Positions 1 through 9,512 of a stretch of 64,000 nt of DNA are shown here, piece by piece. A program made the translations under genes and the position numbers. The DNA is taken from the NCBI RefSeq assembly GCF_000015285.1, contig NC_008709.1, forward strand, positions 1,674,001-1,738,000. The letters are read 5' to 3'. Within the stretch, counting starts at the first letter, position 1. Each line of letters begins with the position of its first letter. The notes beneath the pieces were generated by a model. That model made no database searches. It was not told where the DNA came from and saw nothing but the letters and a program-made list of their open reading frames with translations. The stretch is from Psychromonas ingrahamii 37. Lineage in GTDB: Bacteria > Pseudomonadota > Gammaproteobacteria > Enterobacterales > Psychromonadaceae.

Positions 1-362
1 ATCAATTGGAACATAATGAGTGGGTGAAAAAAGGCGCCATTTTTATCTTCCCCGGCACTGGCATACATAGTTACCGCTAAGCCTAAAATGGCACTTAAGC
101 AGACCATTAACACCGAGAAGGCATCGGCCATTAATACAATGCCAAAAGGCGCGGACCAATCACCAAGCGCATAGACTTGAATCCCCTGGTCTTTAACTTT
201 TAATAGCAACACAAACGCAACAACGACCATTAAAATATTGGCAGCAATGGTCAATACCCGTTGCTTGGCTAACGAGTTATTTAAGCTTGGAAAAAGCAGA
301 GCAACAGCGACGAAAAAGGGTATTAAAACCGGAAAAATAACTAAATGGTCAAACAAACTCAT
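1..362 (-). CDS. mrpD: Mrp Na+/H+ antiporter subunit D, N-terminal part (runs off window)
   Basis: Minus-strand reading from 362 begins MSLFDHLVIFPVLIPFFVA and stays open to the window edge, giving about 120 hydrophobic residues typical of the first membrane helices of a MrpD/NuoN-type subunit. MrpD is one of the two large proton-channel-like subunits of the multisubunit cation/proton antiporter in the inner membrane. Its start overlaps the mrpC stop by one base (TAATG), so translation is probably coupled. The C-terminal three quarters lie outside the window. The call rests mainly on gene order after mrpA and mrpC. Confidence 0.85.
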   Translation of the reverse strand, partial: MSLFDHLVIFPVLIPFFVAVALLFPSLNNSLAKQRVLTIAANILMVVVAFVLLLKVKDQGIQVYALGDWSAPFGIVLMADAFSVLMVCLSAILGLAVTMYASAGEDKNGAFFHPLIMFQL

Positions 363-715
363 TAGGATTTTTCCTCCACAGCTAAGCGGTCAAAAGGTTC
401 TGTACCATCTACGTGGTCATTACCCAAGTCCGAGCGTCCACGCATTGCCAAAATCACTGCAAAGGCAGTCATCGCAAAGCCAATAACAATAGCAGTAAGC
501 ACCAAGGCTTGCGGTAATGGATCAGCGTAATTTTCACTGCCGTTAAGTACCGCTGGTGCACCTATGGTTAATCCACCACTGGCAAATAGAAACAGGTTAA
601 CAGCGTAAGACAATAAAGTAAGGCCAATCACCAAGGTAAATGTATGGCCACGTAACATTAAAAAAATGCCACAGGCACTCATGAAGCCGACACACACGGC
701 GTAGACTAGTTCCAT
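362..715 (-). CDS. mrpC: Mrp Na+/H+ antiporter subunit C
   Basis: A 117-residue protein with three predicted membrane helices, the size and layout of MrpC, which is homologous to NuoK of respiratory complex I. The conserved stretch AVNLFLFASGG sits in helix 2 and the DPLPQALVLTAIVIGFA segment begins helix 3; both are hallmark regions of the MrpC/NuoK family. It works as a small membrane subunit of the Na+/H+ antiporter used for sodium and alkaline pH homeostasis. It overlaps mrpA upstream and mrpD downstream by one base each (TAATG), which is typical of this tightly packed operon. Confidence 0.93.
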   Translation of the reverse strand: MELVYAVCVGFMSACGIFLMLRGHTFTLVIGLTLLSYAVNLFLFASGGLTIGAPAVLNGSENYADPLPQALVLTAIVIGFAMTAFAVILAMRGRSDLGNDHVDGTEPFDRLAVEEKS

Positions 716-3510
716 TACCTTTCTCCTTCTGTGATTCGTTCTTTAGTGGTTAGCTGGCCTAGGCTGGCTAATATAAGCAGGGTTGCGCCGATAACGGTGA
801 AGTAAACACCGAGGTCAAATACCAATGCACTGGTGAGTTCAAATTTACCTATCCATGGTAGTGACACATATTCAAACCAAGAGGTTAAAAACGGTCGGCC
901 AAAAATCCAGCTGCCTAAGCCGGTTAATCCGGCGGTCACTAATCCAATGGCGATCATATAGCGGTAGCTAACACTCACACGTTTAGTCATCCAATCAACA
1001 CCGTGTGCAAGGTATTGTTGAATTAAGGCAATTGATGTAATCAAACCAGCAATAAAACCACCGCCAGGTAAGTTATGCCCACGTATAAAGATGTAAGCAG
1101 AAATGAGCAAAAACAGCGGCAACAAGCTTTGCGATACGACCGATAGTAATACTGGATGTTTATCTTTAGCCCATAGGCGGCCATCCTGATCTTTAGTACG
1201 CATTGATAAACGCATGCCAGCAATTAGCTTGTAAATACCTAATGCTGCAATGCCAAGTACCGTAATTTCACCAAAGGTATCAAAGCCACGGAAATCGACC
1301 AAAATAACGTTAACCACGTTAGTACCGCCACCGCCTGTTTTAGCATTTGCTAAAAAGAACTCAGAAATACTATCCAAAGGATTGGTTATTAAGGCAAAAC
1401 AAATACTACCGATAATACAGCCTATTAAAGAGGCTATCGCTAAGTCGCGAACAAAGTGACTAGGGCGACTTTTACTGGTGGGGGTATATTGAGGGAAGAA
1501 ATATAGCGCTAGCAATAACAAAATCACCGTTACAATTTCTACCGAGAGCTGGGTAAGGGCCAAGTCGGGTGCCGAGAAGTAAGCAAAGGTTATCGATACA
1601 ACTAAACCGACTAACGACAACATTAATAAAGCAATCAGACGGTAATGGCTCCAAATCACGGTTGCAAGCGAGCCTGCCATTAATAAAATGGCAGCGACAA
1701 TCACTGCCCCATTTATTGGGGTGCCAGGTAGGCTTCCTCTAGTGGTATCTAAGTCGAACAAGGGAGGTGCTATCAGCAATAAGGCGAAGAAACACAGGCA
1801 AAAAGCATAGCGTTGTAAAGATCCATTCTCCAATTTTCCCGTTATTTTTTGCGCCCACTTCACGCTGGCCTGAATAAAACCTTCAAATTCAATTTTCGCG
1901 TCAATATCCGGGAACATCCCTGAAAATTTGAATAAATGTTTAAGGTTTAGATAAATGGCTAAACCACCAACAATCGCCATGCCACTCATCATTAATGGGA
2001 TGTTAAATCCATGCCAAAGGGCCAGATTATACTCAGGTAGAGGATGATTGAGCACCGCTAATGACGCACTTTGTAGCAACGGACCAATGGTGTAATTAGG
2101 GAACATGCCTACCAACAAACAAATCGCTACTAATACTTCAACGGGAACGCGCATATACCGTGGTGGCTCGTGTGGCGTTTTGGTTAACCCCTTTGGTTCA
2201 CCGTTAAAGAATACATCATGAATAAAACGCAGTGAGTAAGCGACGGCAAAGGCAGCAGCAATCGTAGATAATACAGGAATTAACCAAGACATGGCGCCTA
2301 AAATGCTTTGATCTAACGTTTCTGCAAAGAACATTTCTTTAGATAAAAAGCCATTGAGCAAAGGCACGCCGGCCATCGATGCCGATGCCACCATCGCTAA
2401 CGTGGCGGTGATAGGCATGTATTTCCACAAACCATTGAGTTGGCGCATATCTCGCGAACCTGATTCATGGTCAATAATTCCGGCAGCCATAAATAATGAC
2501 GCTTTAAAAATGGCATGATTCATGACGTGAAATATCGCGGCAATAGCAGCCAATTCGGTATTTAAACCGAGTAACAATACAATCAAACCAAGGTGACTAA
2601 TAGTCGAATAGGCTAACAGACCTTTTAAATCATGTTTAAATAATGCGGTATAAGCACCTAATAACATGGTGAATAAACCGGTTAGTGAGACCACCACAAA
2701 CCACACTTCAGTATCCGCTAATACCGGGTAAAAACGAGCCAGTAAGAAAATGCCCGCCTTTACCATGGTCGCCGAGTGCAAATAGGCACTGACTGGCGTA
2801 GGTGCAGCCATTGCGTGGGGTAACCAAAAGTGGAATGGGAATTGGGCTGATTTGGTAAATGCGCCAATTAAAAATAGACTTAAAATTGCTAAGTAATAAG
2901 GGTGTTGTTTTACTAACTCACCGCTATTTAACACAACGTCCAAGTCGTAACTACCTACGACTTGGCCTAACAATATTATCCCAGCCAATAAAGCTAAACC
3001 ACCACCACCTGTGATGGTAAGCGCCATTCTGGCCCCTTTACGCGCATCACTATTGTGTGACCAAAAACCAATCAACAAGAATGAGCTAATACTGGTTAAT
3101 TCCCAGTAAAACCATAGTTGTAGCATATTGTTTGACATGACAATGCCGAGCATTGCCGTCATAAACATGATTAAGTAGCAGTAAAAAATCCCCATATTGT
3201 CTTTTTCAGACAAGTAGTAGCGAGCATATAAAATCACCAGCAAACCAATGCCTAAAATGAGTAGGCTGAATAATGCAGACAAGCCATCTAAGCGAAACGA
3301 TAGCGCCAAACCTAACTGTGGGATCCACTCAATGCTCTGGCTAAAAGACTGTCCGGCAAATACCGCAGGCAAGTCGAGCAAAATGAAGCAAAGGGCTAAA
3401 GCCGGGAGCATCGCGGTAGCCAGCGTACAAGCGCTGCGACTGAGTTTATTGGTTAATAAGGGGACAATAATCCCTAACATGGGTAAAAAGGGTACCCAAA
3501 AATAATACAT
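715..3510 (-). CDS. mrpA: Mrp Na+/H+ antiporter subunit A fused to subunit B (group 2)
   Basis: At 931 residues this is longer than a stand-alone MrpA (about 800) and ends with a MrpB-like domain (roughly residues 790-925, containing RGHNLPGGGFIAGL), so it is the A-B fusion found in six-gene group-2 Mrp operons. The NuoL-like channel domain occupies residues 1-500, with HSATMVKAGIFLLARFYP and the lysine- and histidine-bearing helices of proton-pumping subunits. A MrpA-specific C-terminal domain follows. The start ATG at 3510 is preceded by GGAG. It is the first visible gene of the operon mrpA-C-D. The subunit forms part of an inner-membrane cation/proton antiporter. Confidence 0.95.
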   Translation of the reverse strand: MYYFWVPFLPMLGIIVPLLTNKLSRSACTLATAMLPALALCFILLDLPAVFAGQSFSQSIEWIPQLGLALSFRLDGLSALFSLLILGIGLLVILYARYYLSEKDNMGIFYCYLIMFMTAMLGIVMSNNMLQLWFYWELTSISSFLLIGFWSHNSDARKGARMALTITGGGGLALLAGIILLGQVVGSYDLDVVLNSGELVKQHPYYLAILSLFLIGAFTKSAQFPFHFWLPHAMAAPTPVSAYLHSATMVKAGIFLLARFYPVLADTEVWFVVVSLTGLFTMLLGAYTALFKHDLKGLLAYSTISHLGLIVLLLGLNTELAAIAAIFHVMNHAIFKASLFMAAGIIDHESGSRDMRQLNGLWKYMPITATLAMVASASMAGVPLLNGFLSKEMFFAETLDQSILGAMSWLIPVLSTIAAAFAVAYSLRFIHDVFFNGEPKGLTKTPHEPPRYMRVPVEVLVAICLLVGMFPNYTIGPLLQSASLAVLNHPLPEYNLALWHGFNIPLMMSGMAIVGGLAIYLNLKHLFKFSGMFPDIDAKIEFEGFIQASVKWAQKITGKLENGSLQRYAFCLCFFALLLIAPPLFDLDTTRGSLPGTPINGAVIVAAILLMAGSLATVIWSHYRLIALLMLSLVGLVVSITFAYFSAPDLALTQLSVEIVTVILLLLALYFFPQYTPTSKSRPSHFVRDLAIASLIGCIIGSICFALITNPLDSISEFFLANAKTGGGGTNVVNVILVDFRGFDTFGEITVLGIAALGIYKLIAGMRLSMRTKDQDGRLWAKDKHPVLLSVVSQSLLPLFLLISAYIFIRGHNLPGGGFIAGLITSIALIQQYLAHGVDWMTKRVSVSYRYMIAIGLVTAGLTGLGSWIFGRPFLTSWFEYVSLPWIGKFELTSALVFDLGVYFTVIGATLLILASLGQLTTKERITEGER

Positions 3511-3874
3511 TTCAGCAAAACTCCATTAGCTTATTAGTTGGTATTTCTGAACAACAATAATAATTAATTGAATAAAAATCAATACTTTGTTCCGTCTAGT
3601 CTATTTAAGTTACTAATTGATTCATATTCATACTATAATAGTGCCGTGTTTTTAATTCAGTACATATTGATTCAATAAAAGGGGGAACTTCGTATATTTA
3701 CTCACTTCACAATAAAGCTGTTTTATATACAGATATAATTCACATGAGGGGTTTTGCCACTTTTATTGCACATTATATGAACACTTGATGCACAAGTTTC
3801 ACATTCTTAATGTATTAACTTGTTTACAATAATCAGTTGATTTTTTATGGTTTGCATTTATAGAAATCTCTATA
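3511..3874. other. AT-rich intergenic region upstream of mrpA
   Basis: About 360 bases with no supportable gene. The sequence is very AT-rich and should hold the mrpA promoter on the minus strand, but I cannot assign -35/-10 boxes with confidence. It ends at the left terminal repeat of the IS630-type element. Confidence 0.5.
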
Positions 3875-4988
3875 ATACCAATTCTACTAATTATGTGATC
3901 TAATAGTATTCCAATTATTAAATAATGAAACGCTATTGATGACTACAAAAAAACATGACTTTACTGCATTAGCTAAAACGCATCAAAGCGTTCGAATGAG
4001 GCTCCGTTTTTTAGCACTTGCACACTTCCAAGAAGGTAATTCACGCACTGCTATCGCTAAATTTTTAAAGGTCAGCCGAACCAGTATAAATAAATGGATC
4101 TCTCAGTATCACCAATTTGGAATGGATGGCTTAATCGATAAAAAAACAACTGGCAGGCCTTTTCGATTATCGAACGAGCAACATAAGCAACTCATTCATT
4201 ATGTAACTGAGTCATCTAAAAGTGAGCTTGGTGGACGATTAAATGGCTCAGACATACAACTTTATATAGAAGAAAATTTTGCAGTGCATTACCATTTATC
4301 AAGTGTTTATAAGTTACTGCATAAGTTAGGTTTTTCTTGGATAACATCCCGTTCTAAGCACCCTAAGCAATCAATTGAAGCGCAAGAGGATTTTAAAAAA
4401 ATTCCAATTCAAAACGATCTTTAAGATCCCTGGTCATATTGCATTAGATCGTGTGGATATATGGCTACAAGATGAAGCACGATTTGGCCAGCAAAATACA
4501 ACAACCAAATTATGGGCTGAAAAAGGTAGCCGTCCAAGAGCAGTAAAACAACAGCAATTCGAATACGCCTATTTATTTGGATCTGTCTGTATTACCAATG
4601 GCGCTTCAGAAGCACTAGTCGTACCTTATGTAAACAAAGACATTATGATGACGCATCTTCAACAAATATCAGATAGAACCCCAATTGATAGACATGCCGT
4701 TATCATCATGGATGGTGCTGGTTGGCATAGCGATGATATTGACGCTGACTTCAAGAATTTAACAATCATAAAGCTGCCACCCTATTCACCCGAACTAAAT
4801 CCGATTGAACAGGTATGGAGTTGGCTTCGACAACATCACTTAGCAAACAGATGTTTCAGTGGTTATGATTCAATAGTTGAAACTGTCTGTGATGCTTGGA
4901 ATGATTTTGTAAGTGACAGCAAAAGAGTGATAAAAATGTGTACGAGGGATTGGATGTCATTGATCAGTTAAATAAGCGGATTGGTATA
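3875..4988 (+). mobile_element. IS630-family insertion sequence
   Basis: The transposase gene is bracketed by short inverted repeats. The left end reads ATACCAATTCTACTAATTA near 3875 and the right end, read on the other strand from 4988, begins ATACCAATCCGCTTATTTA. TA dinucleotides lie at both borders, fitting the TA target duplication known for IS630/Tc1-mariner elements. The length of about 1.1 kb is usual for the family. It separates the Mrp operon from the methyltransferase gene. Exact ends are uncertain by a few bases. Confidence 0.8.
3936..4971 (+). pseudogene. IS630-family transposase, two overlapping frames
   Basis: The first frame (3936-4424) encodes an N-terminal helix-turn-helix region (RTAIAKFLKVSRTSINKW). 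The second (4375-4971) encodes the DDE catalytic half: DIWLQDEARFGQQN, VIIMDGAGWH and PPYSPELNPIEQVWSWLR, which carry the three acidic residues. The join lies at a run of seven A residues near 4395. With six A residues the protein would read through as DFKKFQFKTIFKIPGH. This is either a one-base insertion that kills the gene or a slippage site that makes the full protein; slippage is known in some IS630 elements. I cannot tell which from sequence alone. Confidence 0.85.
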
Positions 4989-5170
4989 AATGCAAATACG
5001 TCATTTCCCAACATAAAATATTAATTTACAATCATGCATTGGGTATATCTAACTATTTTATAAATCTGTTATTATATAATTCTTATCAATAAATAAAATT
5101 TTAAATGTGTATTAGTGAGAATGCAGACTAATACACTGTTAGCCCTACATACTAAATTTTCGGAGTACCT

Positions 5171-5791
5171 ATGGAATCGAAGGAACATTGGGAAAAGGTA
5201 TACACATCTAAAGGTGAAACTGAAGTCAGTTGGTTTCAGGAGCATGCACACCTTTCGTTGAAACTCATCCGCGATGCAAATACACCAACATCGGCTTCAA
5301 TTATTGATGTAGGTGGTGGGGCGTCGACTCTTGTTGACGATCTCCTCGTCAATGGTTATCAGAATGTAACTGTACTTGATCTATCCGGGGCAGCAATGGT
5401 TACTGCTAACGCTAGAATTAAAGCGCATGCTGATGACGTTCAATGGTTGGAAGCCGATATATTAACCGTGGAGCTTCCGACGCATGCTTATGATGTCTGG
5501 CACGATAGAGCGGTTTTCCATTTCCTAACTACCGAAGATGAACGTCATGCCTACGTGCAAAAGGTGCTGCAAACCGTAAAGCCAGGAGGCCTCGTCATAG
5601 TCGCCACATTTGCGGAAGATGGGCCTACTGAATGTAGTGGTCTTCCTGTCATGCGGTACAGTGCAAACGATCTTCACTCAGAGTTTGGTGAGCCTTTCGA
5701 GCTTCTTGGTCACGAAAAAGAGTCTCATCACACTCCGGGTGGCAACGAGCAGGAGTTCGTTTACTGCTTTTGCCGCAAGGTCGCATCATAG
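5171..5791 (+). CDS. Class I SAM-dependent methyltransferase
   Basis: A 206-residue protein with a Rossmann-like methyltransferase fold: SAM-binding motif I at IIDVGGGAS (about residues 44-52), an acidic residue after strand 2 (VTVLDLSG), motif III-like WLEADI, and the post-motif VKPGGLVIVATF. The N-terminus (HWEKVYTSKGETEVSWFQ) matches a widespread group of small soluble methyltransferases annotated only by domain. The substrate is unknown. It lies alone between an IS630 element and a group II intron fragment, has somewhat higher GC than its surroundings, and is probably acquired. An SD-like CGGAG precedes the ATG. Confidence 0.85.
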   Translation: MESKEHWEKVYTSKGETEVSWFQEHAHLSLKLIRDANTPTSASIIDVGGGASTLVDDLLVNGYQNVTVLDLSGAAMVTANARIKAHADDVQWLEADILTVELPTHAYDVWHDRAVFHFLTTEDERHAYVQKVLQTVKPGGLVIVATFAEDGPTECSGLPVMRYSANDLHSEFGEPFELLGHEKESHHTPGGNEQEFVYCFCRKVAS

Positions 5792-5796
5792 TGTTT

Positions 5797-6113
5797 TGGG
5801 CTAATCCAGTAGCCGGAGGTATCTAGCCTCCACACCACCCTGCATGCGAATCCGCACAGGGCGGTTCATCTTCCTTTATGAATATTGAATATTGATCCAC
5901 ACCTGCCTTAATGATACCAAGCCTTGCTTTTCTAAAAATTAATTACTGAGCGCAATATTGATCCCTTTTTTTAGAACTACGGCATAGTCCTTTGATGGTT
6001 ATGCCACAGGCAATAGCAAGACGTTCGCTTACCCCAAGTTTGATTAAACTTCCCACTTTAGTGCGCGGTTTCCGCCATTGTCGCCAGTAGCTCTTTTTAT
6101 ATTTAGTGTTCAT
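5797..6113 (-). mobile_element. 3' fragment of a group II intron
   Basis: On the minus strand the tail of an intron-encoded reverse transcriptase is followed by structured RNA. At 5867-5831 there is a hairpin of about 37 nt beginning GAACCGCCCTGTGCGG with its partner strand ending AGGGTGGTGTG, the form of intron domain V. A GGAGG/CCTCC hairpin and then GGCTACTGGATTAGCC (about 5830-5799) follow, as expected for the domain VI region. The intron 5' half, including most of the RT, is missing. The fragment sits directly after the methyltransferase stop codon. Confidence 0.65.
5876..6113 (-). pseudogene. Group II intron reverse transcriptase/maturase, C-terminal remnant
   Basis: The minus-strand reading from 6113 gives YWRQWRKPRTKVGSLIKLGV, the maturase-domain signature of group II intron reverse transcriptases. 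After TIKG the frame shifts and continues as YAVVLKKGINIALSN, then a stop, then FLEKQGLVSLRQVWINIQYS ending at 5876. These match the usual C-terminus of such enzymes in order. One frameshift, one stop and loss of the polymerase domain show that it is dead. It is directly followed by intron domain V-like RNA. Confidence 0.7.
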
Positions 6114-6546
6114 TGTAAGGCATATTTCGCACTTCCATCTCTCGACCACCACCGGAAGAGATAAAAACACACAATTTTTTGTATCTTTATCTCTGTGGGG
6201 TTTTTTGGGTGGTATAGGGTTAATGCAAATAGCTATCATCATTGGGATAATAAATAAAAGTGCTTTACAATAATCGGACCTCCATACTGAGCGTATTTTT
6301 AATTGCAATTTTTCTTGTGGTTTTTGGGTTTTTTATGGAGTTTACTTTGCCTTACCTCTTCGAATCCGCCCGAGGGAATATTATGGATATTTCATGTTTT
6401 CACAAGCCTAACCGTTTTTTGGTTGGCTTAGGATTGTTTCTAATTATTCTTAAAAAATTTGCACTAATAACTTGCTCCTTATGACTTGCTTTACTGGACA
6501 GCTACGCTTAAAGCTTATTACAGTAACTCAGTAATAGGAGTATGTT
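6114..6546. other. Unassigned region between intron fragment and recombinase remnant
   Basis: About 430 bases with no recognisable gene. A 74-codon plus-strand reading at 6260-6484 is hydrophobic but has no ribosome site or family resemblance I can support, and a minus-strand reading is only an extension of the intron RT tail. Confidence 0.4.
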
Positions 6547-7061
6547 ATGAAAGCTTGGAATAAAGGCGAACGGGTTGGCCATGTTTAATTTGGCAATCGA
6601 TAGTAAGCTACGCTCTAGTAATTTAATTCAACTCAAAGTACGTGATATATCTTCTAGTTTATTAATTCAATCCCGGGCCATAATTGAAAAAAAGAAAACT
6701 CATCGTGAAGTCCAATTTGAAATAACACCTAAAACTCAACAATGTCTAACTCTCTGGATACATAACCAGAACTTAACCCCTCGGATTATTTATTCCCGAG
6801 CCCCCGAAAGGAAGGTAATCATATAAGTTATCACTATTATTCAGGAATAGTTAAGCAATGGGTAAAAAATTAGGATTAGATTTAACCCAATACAACACTC
6901 ATTCGCTTAGGAGAACGAAAGCATCATTAATCTATGCAAAGACAAAAAACCTTTGGGTAATACAATTATTACTGGGTCATTTAAAATTGGAAAGCAGGAT
7001 TGAATACTTGGGAGTTGAAATCGAAGACGCATTAACTATTTCAGAAGCAACAGAAACGTAA
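6547..7061 (+). pseudogene. Small tyrosine recombinase/integrase, degenerate
   Basis: Starts MKAWNKGERVG after a good AGGAG site (about 6536). It then jumps by an internal deletion to AMFNLAIDSKLRSSNLIQL in another frame. A second frameshift between about 6780 and 6815 restores HISYHYYSGIVKQWVKKLGL, followed by NTHSLRRTKASLIYAKTKNL and LLLGHLKLESRIEYLGVE. The catalytic region is visible: Arg of box I in the DSKLR region, H-x-x-R as HSLRR, GH in LLGH, and Tyr in EYLG. This resembles a common family of about 200-residue tyrosine recombinases carried on accessory DNA. Two lesions make it a pseudogene. Confidence 0.75.
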
Positions 7062-7160
7062 TTATTAATGATTTAGTTATGCGAAAGATTGTTGCATACA
7101 TCACTTTCGCCTCAATTTGATCAAACTCTAGACTAATTTTCTATGTCACTTAGATATTAC

Positions 7161-7289
7161 TTATTTGCCCTTTGGTGTTGCATTTCCTCGATCTCCACCA
7201 GATGGATTTGGAGTTGTACTTGGCCAATTCCTCCCGGGTCCAGGATGACTAGATGGACCTCTGCCACTGCTTCCACTACCTTTGCTCAT
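7161..7289 (-). CDS. Small Gly/Ser/Pro/Asn-rich protein, 42 residues
   Basis: The minus-strand reading begins MSKGSGSSGRGPSSHP, contains NWPSTTPNPSGGDRGN, and ends at TAA (7161). An AGGAG ribosome site lies seven bases before the ATG. The composition is strongly Gly, Ser, Pro and Asn with no hydrophobic core, so it is likely disordered. Similar short 'NWPSTT-NPSGG' proteins of unknown function occur beside mobile genes in gammaproteobacteria, as far as I recall. It lies just downstream of the broken recombinase and on the opposite strand. The reading is too short to be certain, but the start signal is good. Confidence 0.5.
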   Translation of the reverse strand: MSKGSGSSGRGPSSHPGPGRNWPSTTPNPSGGDRGNATPKGK

Positions 7290-8000
7290 AATAATCTCCT
7301 TTGCTTGCCTAATCATAATAAGGATAGTAAAAAGTCAGTGAAAGTATAGTAGAGGGGTATCGAACTGAGAGTCGATTAATAACGTGCTCAATTACGAAAT
7401 GGAACGATGGAGGCGTTAATGCCCCCATCGACTTACACAGCTAAAAATCTGTGCTCACTATTATGCTCGCTTCTGGGAATTAGCGATAGGGTCTGAATTT
7501 ACCTTTTATGTTCAACGATCACATATTGCTACTATCAATTGTCTTTGCCAACACTCAGAAGCGTCTAGCTCATTCCTTCAGAGCTCAAAAACCAGCACAA
7601 ATAATCCACTCCACAACTACATTTTAATGCCTGTATTTATAACAGTGGTATGGCGTCATATTAATCGTTAATCCAGCCGATAGACCTAACAGTGCAGGTT
7701 ATATTTGCTATGACTTTAGTTTTCTTTATAAATCATTAGGTTAATTTCATTTTAAAGATAGTAATAGTACAGGTATCACCCTAACACCTATATCAAATCA
7801 GGCTTATACTAAATTGTTGCTGAAGATGTAATTATGTAATGAATTAATGATATTTTAGTGTTTAAAAAAAAGTGGATTTAATGGGGAGATCACCTTCCGT
7901 TAATTTTATATTTGAAAGATTGATATGAAAAAGGGGTTGTCCCTCATGAAGAGTAAAGCTAAAAAAGCAATACAACGGAAATAGTAATGGGAGAAAAAAA
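7290..8000. other. Intergenic region without recognisable genes
   Basis: Roughly 700 AT-rich bases. No coding frame with a convincing start or family match was found on either strand. The first part may contain the promoter of the small gene at 7161-7289; the last 30 bases contain a ribosome site (ATGGGAG at about 7987) for the gene at 8001. Confidence 0.4.
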
Positions 8001-8417
8001 ATGGAAAAAATACTGAAAATATTTGAGAAGTACCTTGTTCTTTTTTTACTACTACTAATGATGCTCACGGTAGCAGCAACAGCAATTGAGCTGACAACAG
8101 TACTTTATACTCAACTAATGAAACCCCCATATCTTGCCCTTGATGTAGCTGAAGCTATTGAGGTTTTTGGCTTTTTTCTAATGGTCTTAATCGGACTAGA
8201 ACTCCTCGAGAGCATAAAGATTTATATTGAGAAACATCGGGTACATGCAGAAGTCGTCTTTCTGGTTGCTATCATCGCGGTGTCCAGAAAAGTGATTATT
8301 CTGGACTACAGTAAGACTGCCCCGGAAACGCTTTGGGGAATATCCTCAATCATCCTCGCATTGAGCATTGGGTACTTTCTTGTGCGGCGATCCCAACACG
8401 AGAGCATTGGCAACTAA
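8001..8417 (+). CDS. PsiE-like small inner-membrane protein
   Basis: A 138-residue protein with four hydrophobic helices (about residues 10-32, 48-70, 84-100 and 110-128). The segment EAIEVFGFFLMVLIGLELLE followed by HAEVVFLVAIIAVSRKVII fits the PsiE (phosphate-starvation-inducible) family, whose molecular role is unknown. The start ATG has GGGAG 12 bases upstream. It is followed by a cation exchanger and a UPF0316 gene on the same strand, with a gap of 120 bases. The family call is moderately sure; phosphate regulation cannot be seen here. Confidence 0.7.
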   Translation: MEKILKIFEKYLVLFLLLLMMLTVAATAIELTTVLYTQLMKPPYLALDVAEAIEVFGFFLMVLIGLELLESIKIYIEKHRVHAEVVFLVAIIAVSRKVIILDYSKTAPETLWGISSIILALSIGYFLVRRSQHESIGN

Positions 8418-8537
8418 CATGGGGATCGTTAGTATAGAAACTACTCAGCGCTTTATTTTCGTCACACAGCTTGGTCTAGGCTTCAATGGTGATCCGCCTT
8501 TTAAAAGAGTTAATAACTCTGTGGGAATATCTGAATT

Positions 8538-9500
8538 ATGTTGAATATTTTATTTCTTTTAGCGGGTATAGCCTCACTTACCTGTGGCGGTGAAATATTG
8601 ATTCGTGGCTCGCTGGCTGCCGCAAAACGCTTGGGTGTGTCACCTTTGCTAAGCGGTCTAGTTATCGTCGGATTCGGCACTTCAGCGCCAGAGTTAGTGG
8701 TCTCCGTTAATGCTGCTATAGAGGGGCAACCGGACATCGCTATTGGCAACGTTGTTGGCAGCAATATCGGTAATATTTTATTGATTCTGGGCATTTGCGC
8801 GGTGATCACGCCGCTGGCTGTAAAGCCATTGGTACTAAGGCGAGACGCTGCCACTGTAGTGGCTGCAAGCATATTGTTTCTGATTCTGGTTGGGGGGAGT
8901 GCCCTTGGGCGTGCTGATGCCACTATCTTCCTTGTTGCAATGGTCTCGTACTTAGTGTGGGCATATTGGAGCGAACGCTTTCACGCCGCACCGTCGGGTG
9001 AGCTATACCAAGCTGAAGCAGAAGAACTTTCTGCCACTCCTAAGTCAGTATTATGGACTATAATCGCCGTGGTGCTTGGTTTGTTGCTGTTAATTGGAGG
9101 ATCACAAGTTCTGCTGATTGGGGCCATTGGTATTGCAGAGCACTTTAATGTGCCAGAGGCCGTCATCGGCCTGACATTGGTTGCAATAGGTACGTCACTT
9201 CCTGAATTGTCTATATCGGTGATAGCAGCTATTCGGCGGCACGCTGATGTAGCGGTTGGAAATATACTCGGAAGTAATATATTCAACTTACTTGGAATTC
9301 TGGGAGTGTCATCATTTCTTCAACCACTTCCTGTTCATGCAAGAATCTTGCAGTTCGATCAATGGGTTATGCTTGGAACGTCTTTACTCTTGTTTTTATT
9401 TTTGTACACGGGAAGCCGCCTGAGCCGGCTAGAAGGCGGAATACTACTTGGCGGGTACTGTATCTATATCTGGCTAAGTTTTACGGTGTTCAGTGGTTAA
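8538..9500 (+). CDS. Calcium/sodium antiporter, CaCA family (YrbG-like)
   Basis: A 320-residue inner-membrane protein with two inverted halves, each carrying the alpha-repeat motif of Ca2+/cation exchangers: GFGTSAPELVVSVNAA (about residue 47) with GNVVGSNIGNI, and AIGTSLPELSISVIAA (about residue 218) with GNILGSNIFNLLG. The paired acidic residues in the PEL motifs bind the cation. The length and ten-helix layout match E. coli YrbG-type proteins. It exports calcium or exchanges it for sodium. It is followed after 12 bases by the UPF0316 gene, so the two are likely co-transcribed. Confidence 0.92.
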   Translation: MLNILFLLAGIASLTCGGEILIRGSLAAAKRLGVSPLLSGLVIVGFGTSAPELVVSVNAAIEGQPDIAIGNVVGSNIGNILLILGICAVITPLAVKPLVLRRDAATVVAASILFLILVGGSALGRADATIFLVAMVSYLVWAYWSERFHAAPSGELYQAEAEELSATPKSVLWTIIAVVLGLLLLIGGSQVLLIGAIGIAEHFNVPEAVIGLTLVAIGTSLPELSISVIAAIRRHADVAVGNILGSNIFNLLGILGVSSFLQPLPVHARILQFDQWVMLGTSLLLFLFLYTGSRLSRLEGGILLGGYCIYIWLSFTVFSG

Positions 9501-9512
9501 CAAGGAGTCGTC

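Noticed and set aside
5130-5145. attC core before the methyltransferase gene (GTTAGCC)
   Set aside because: A lone 7-base match without a partner core or hairpin.
6260-6484. 74-residue hydrophobic protein
   Set aside because: Hydrophobic only because the DNA is T-rich; no start signal or relatives I can name.
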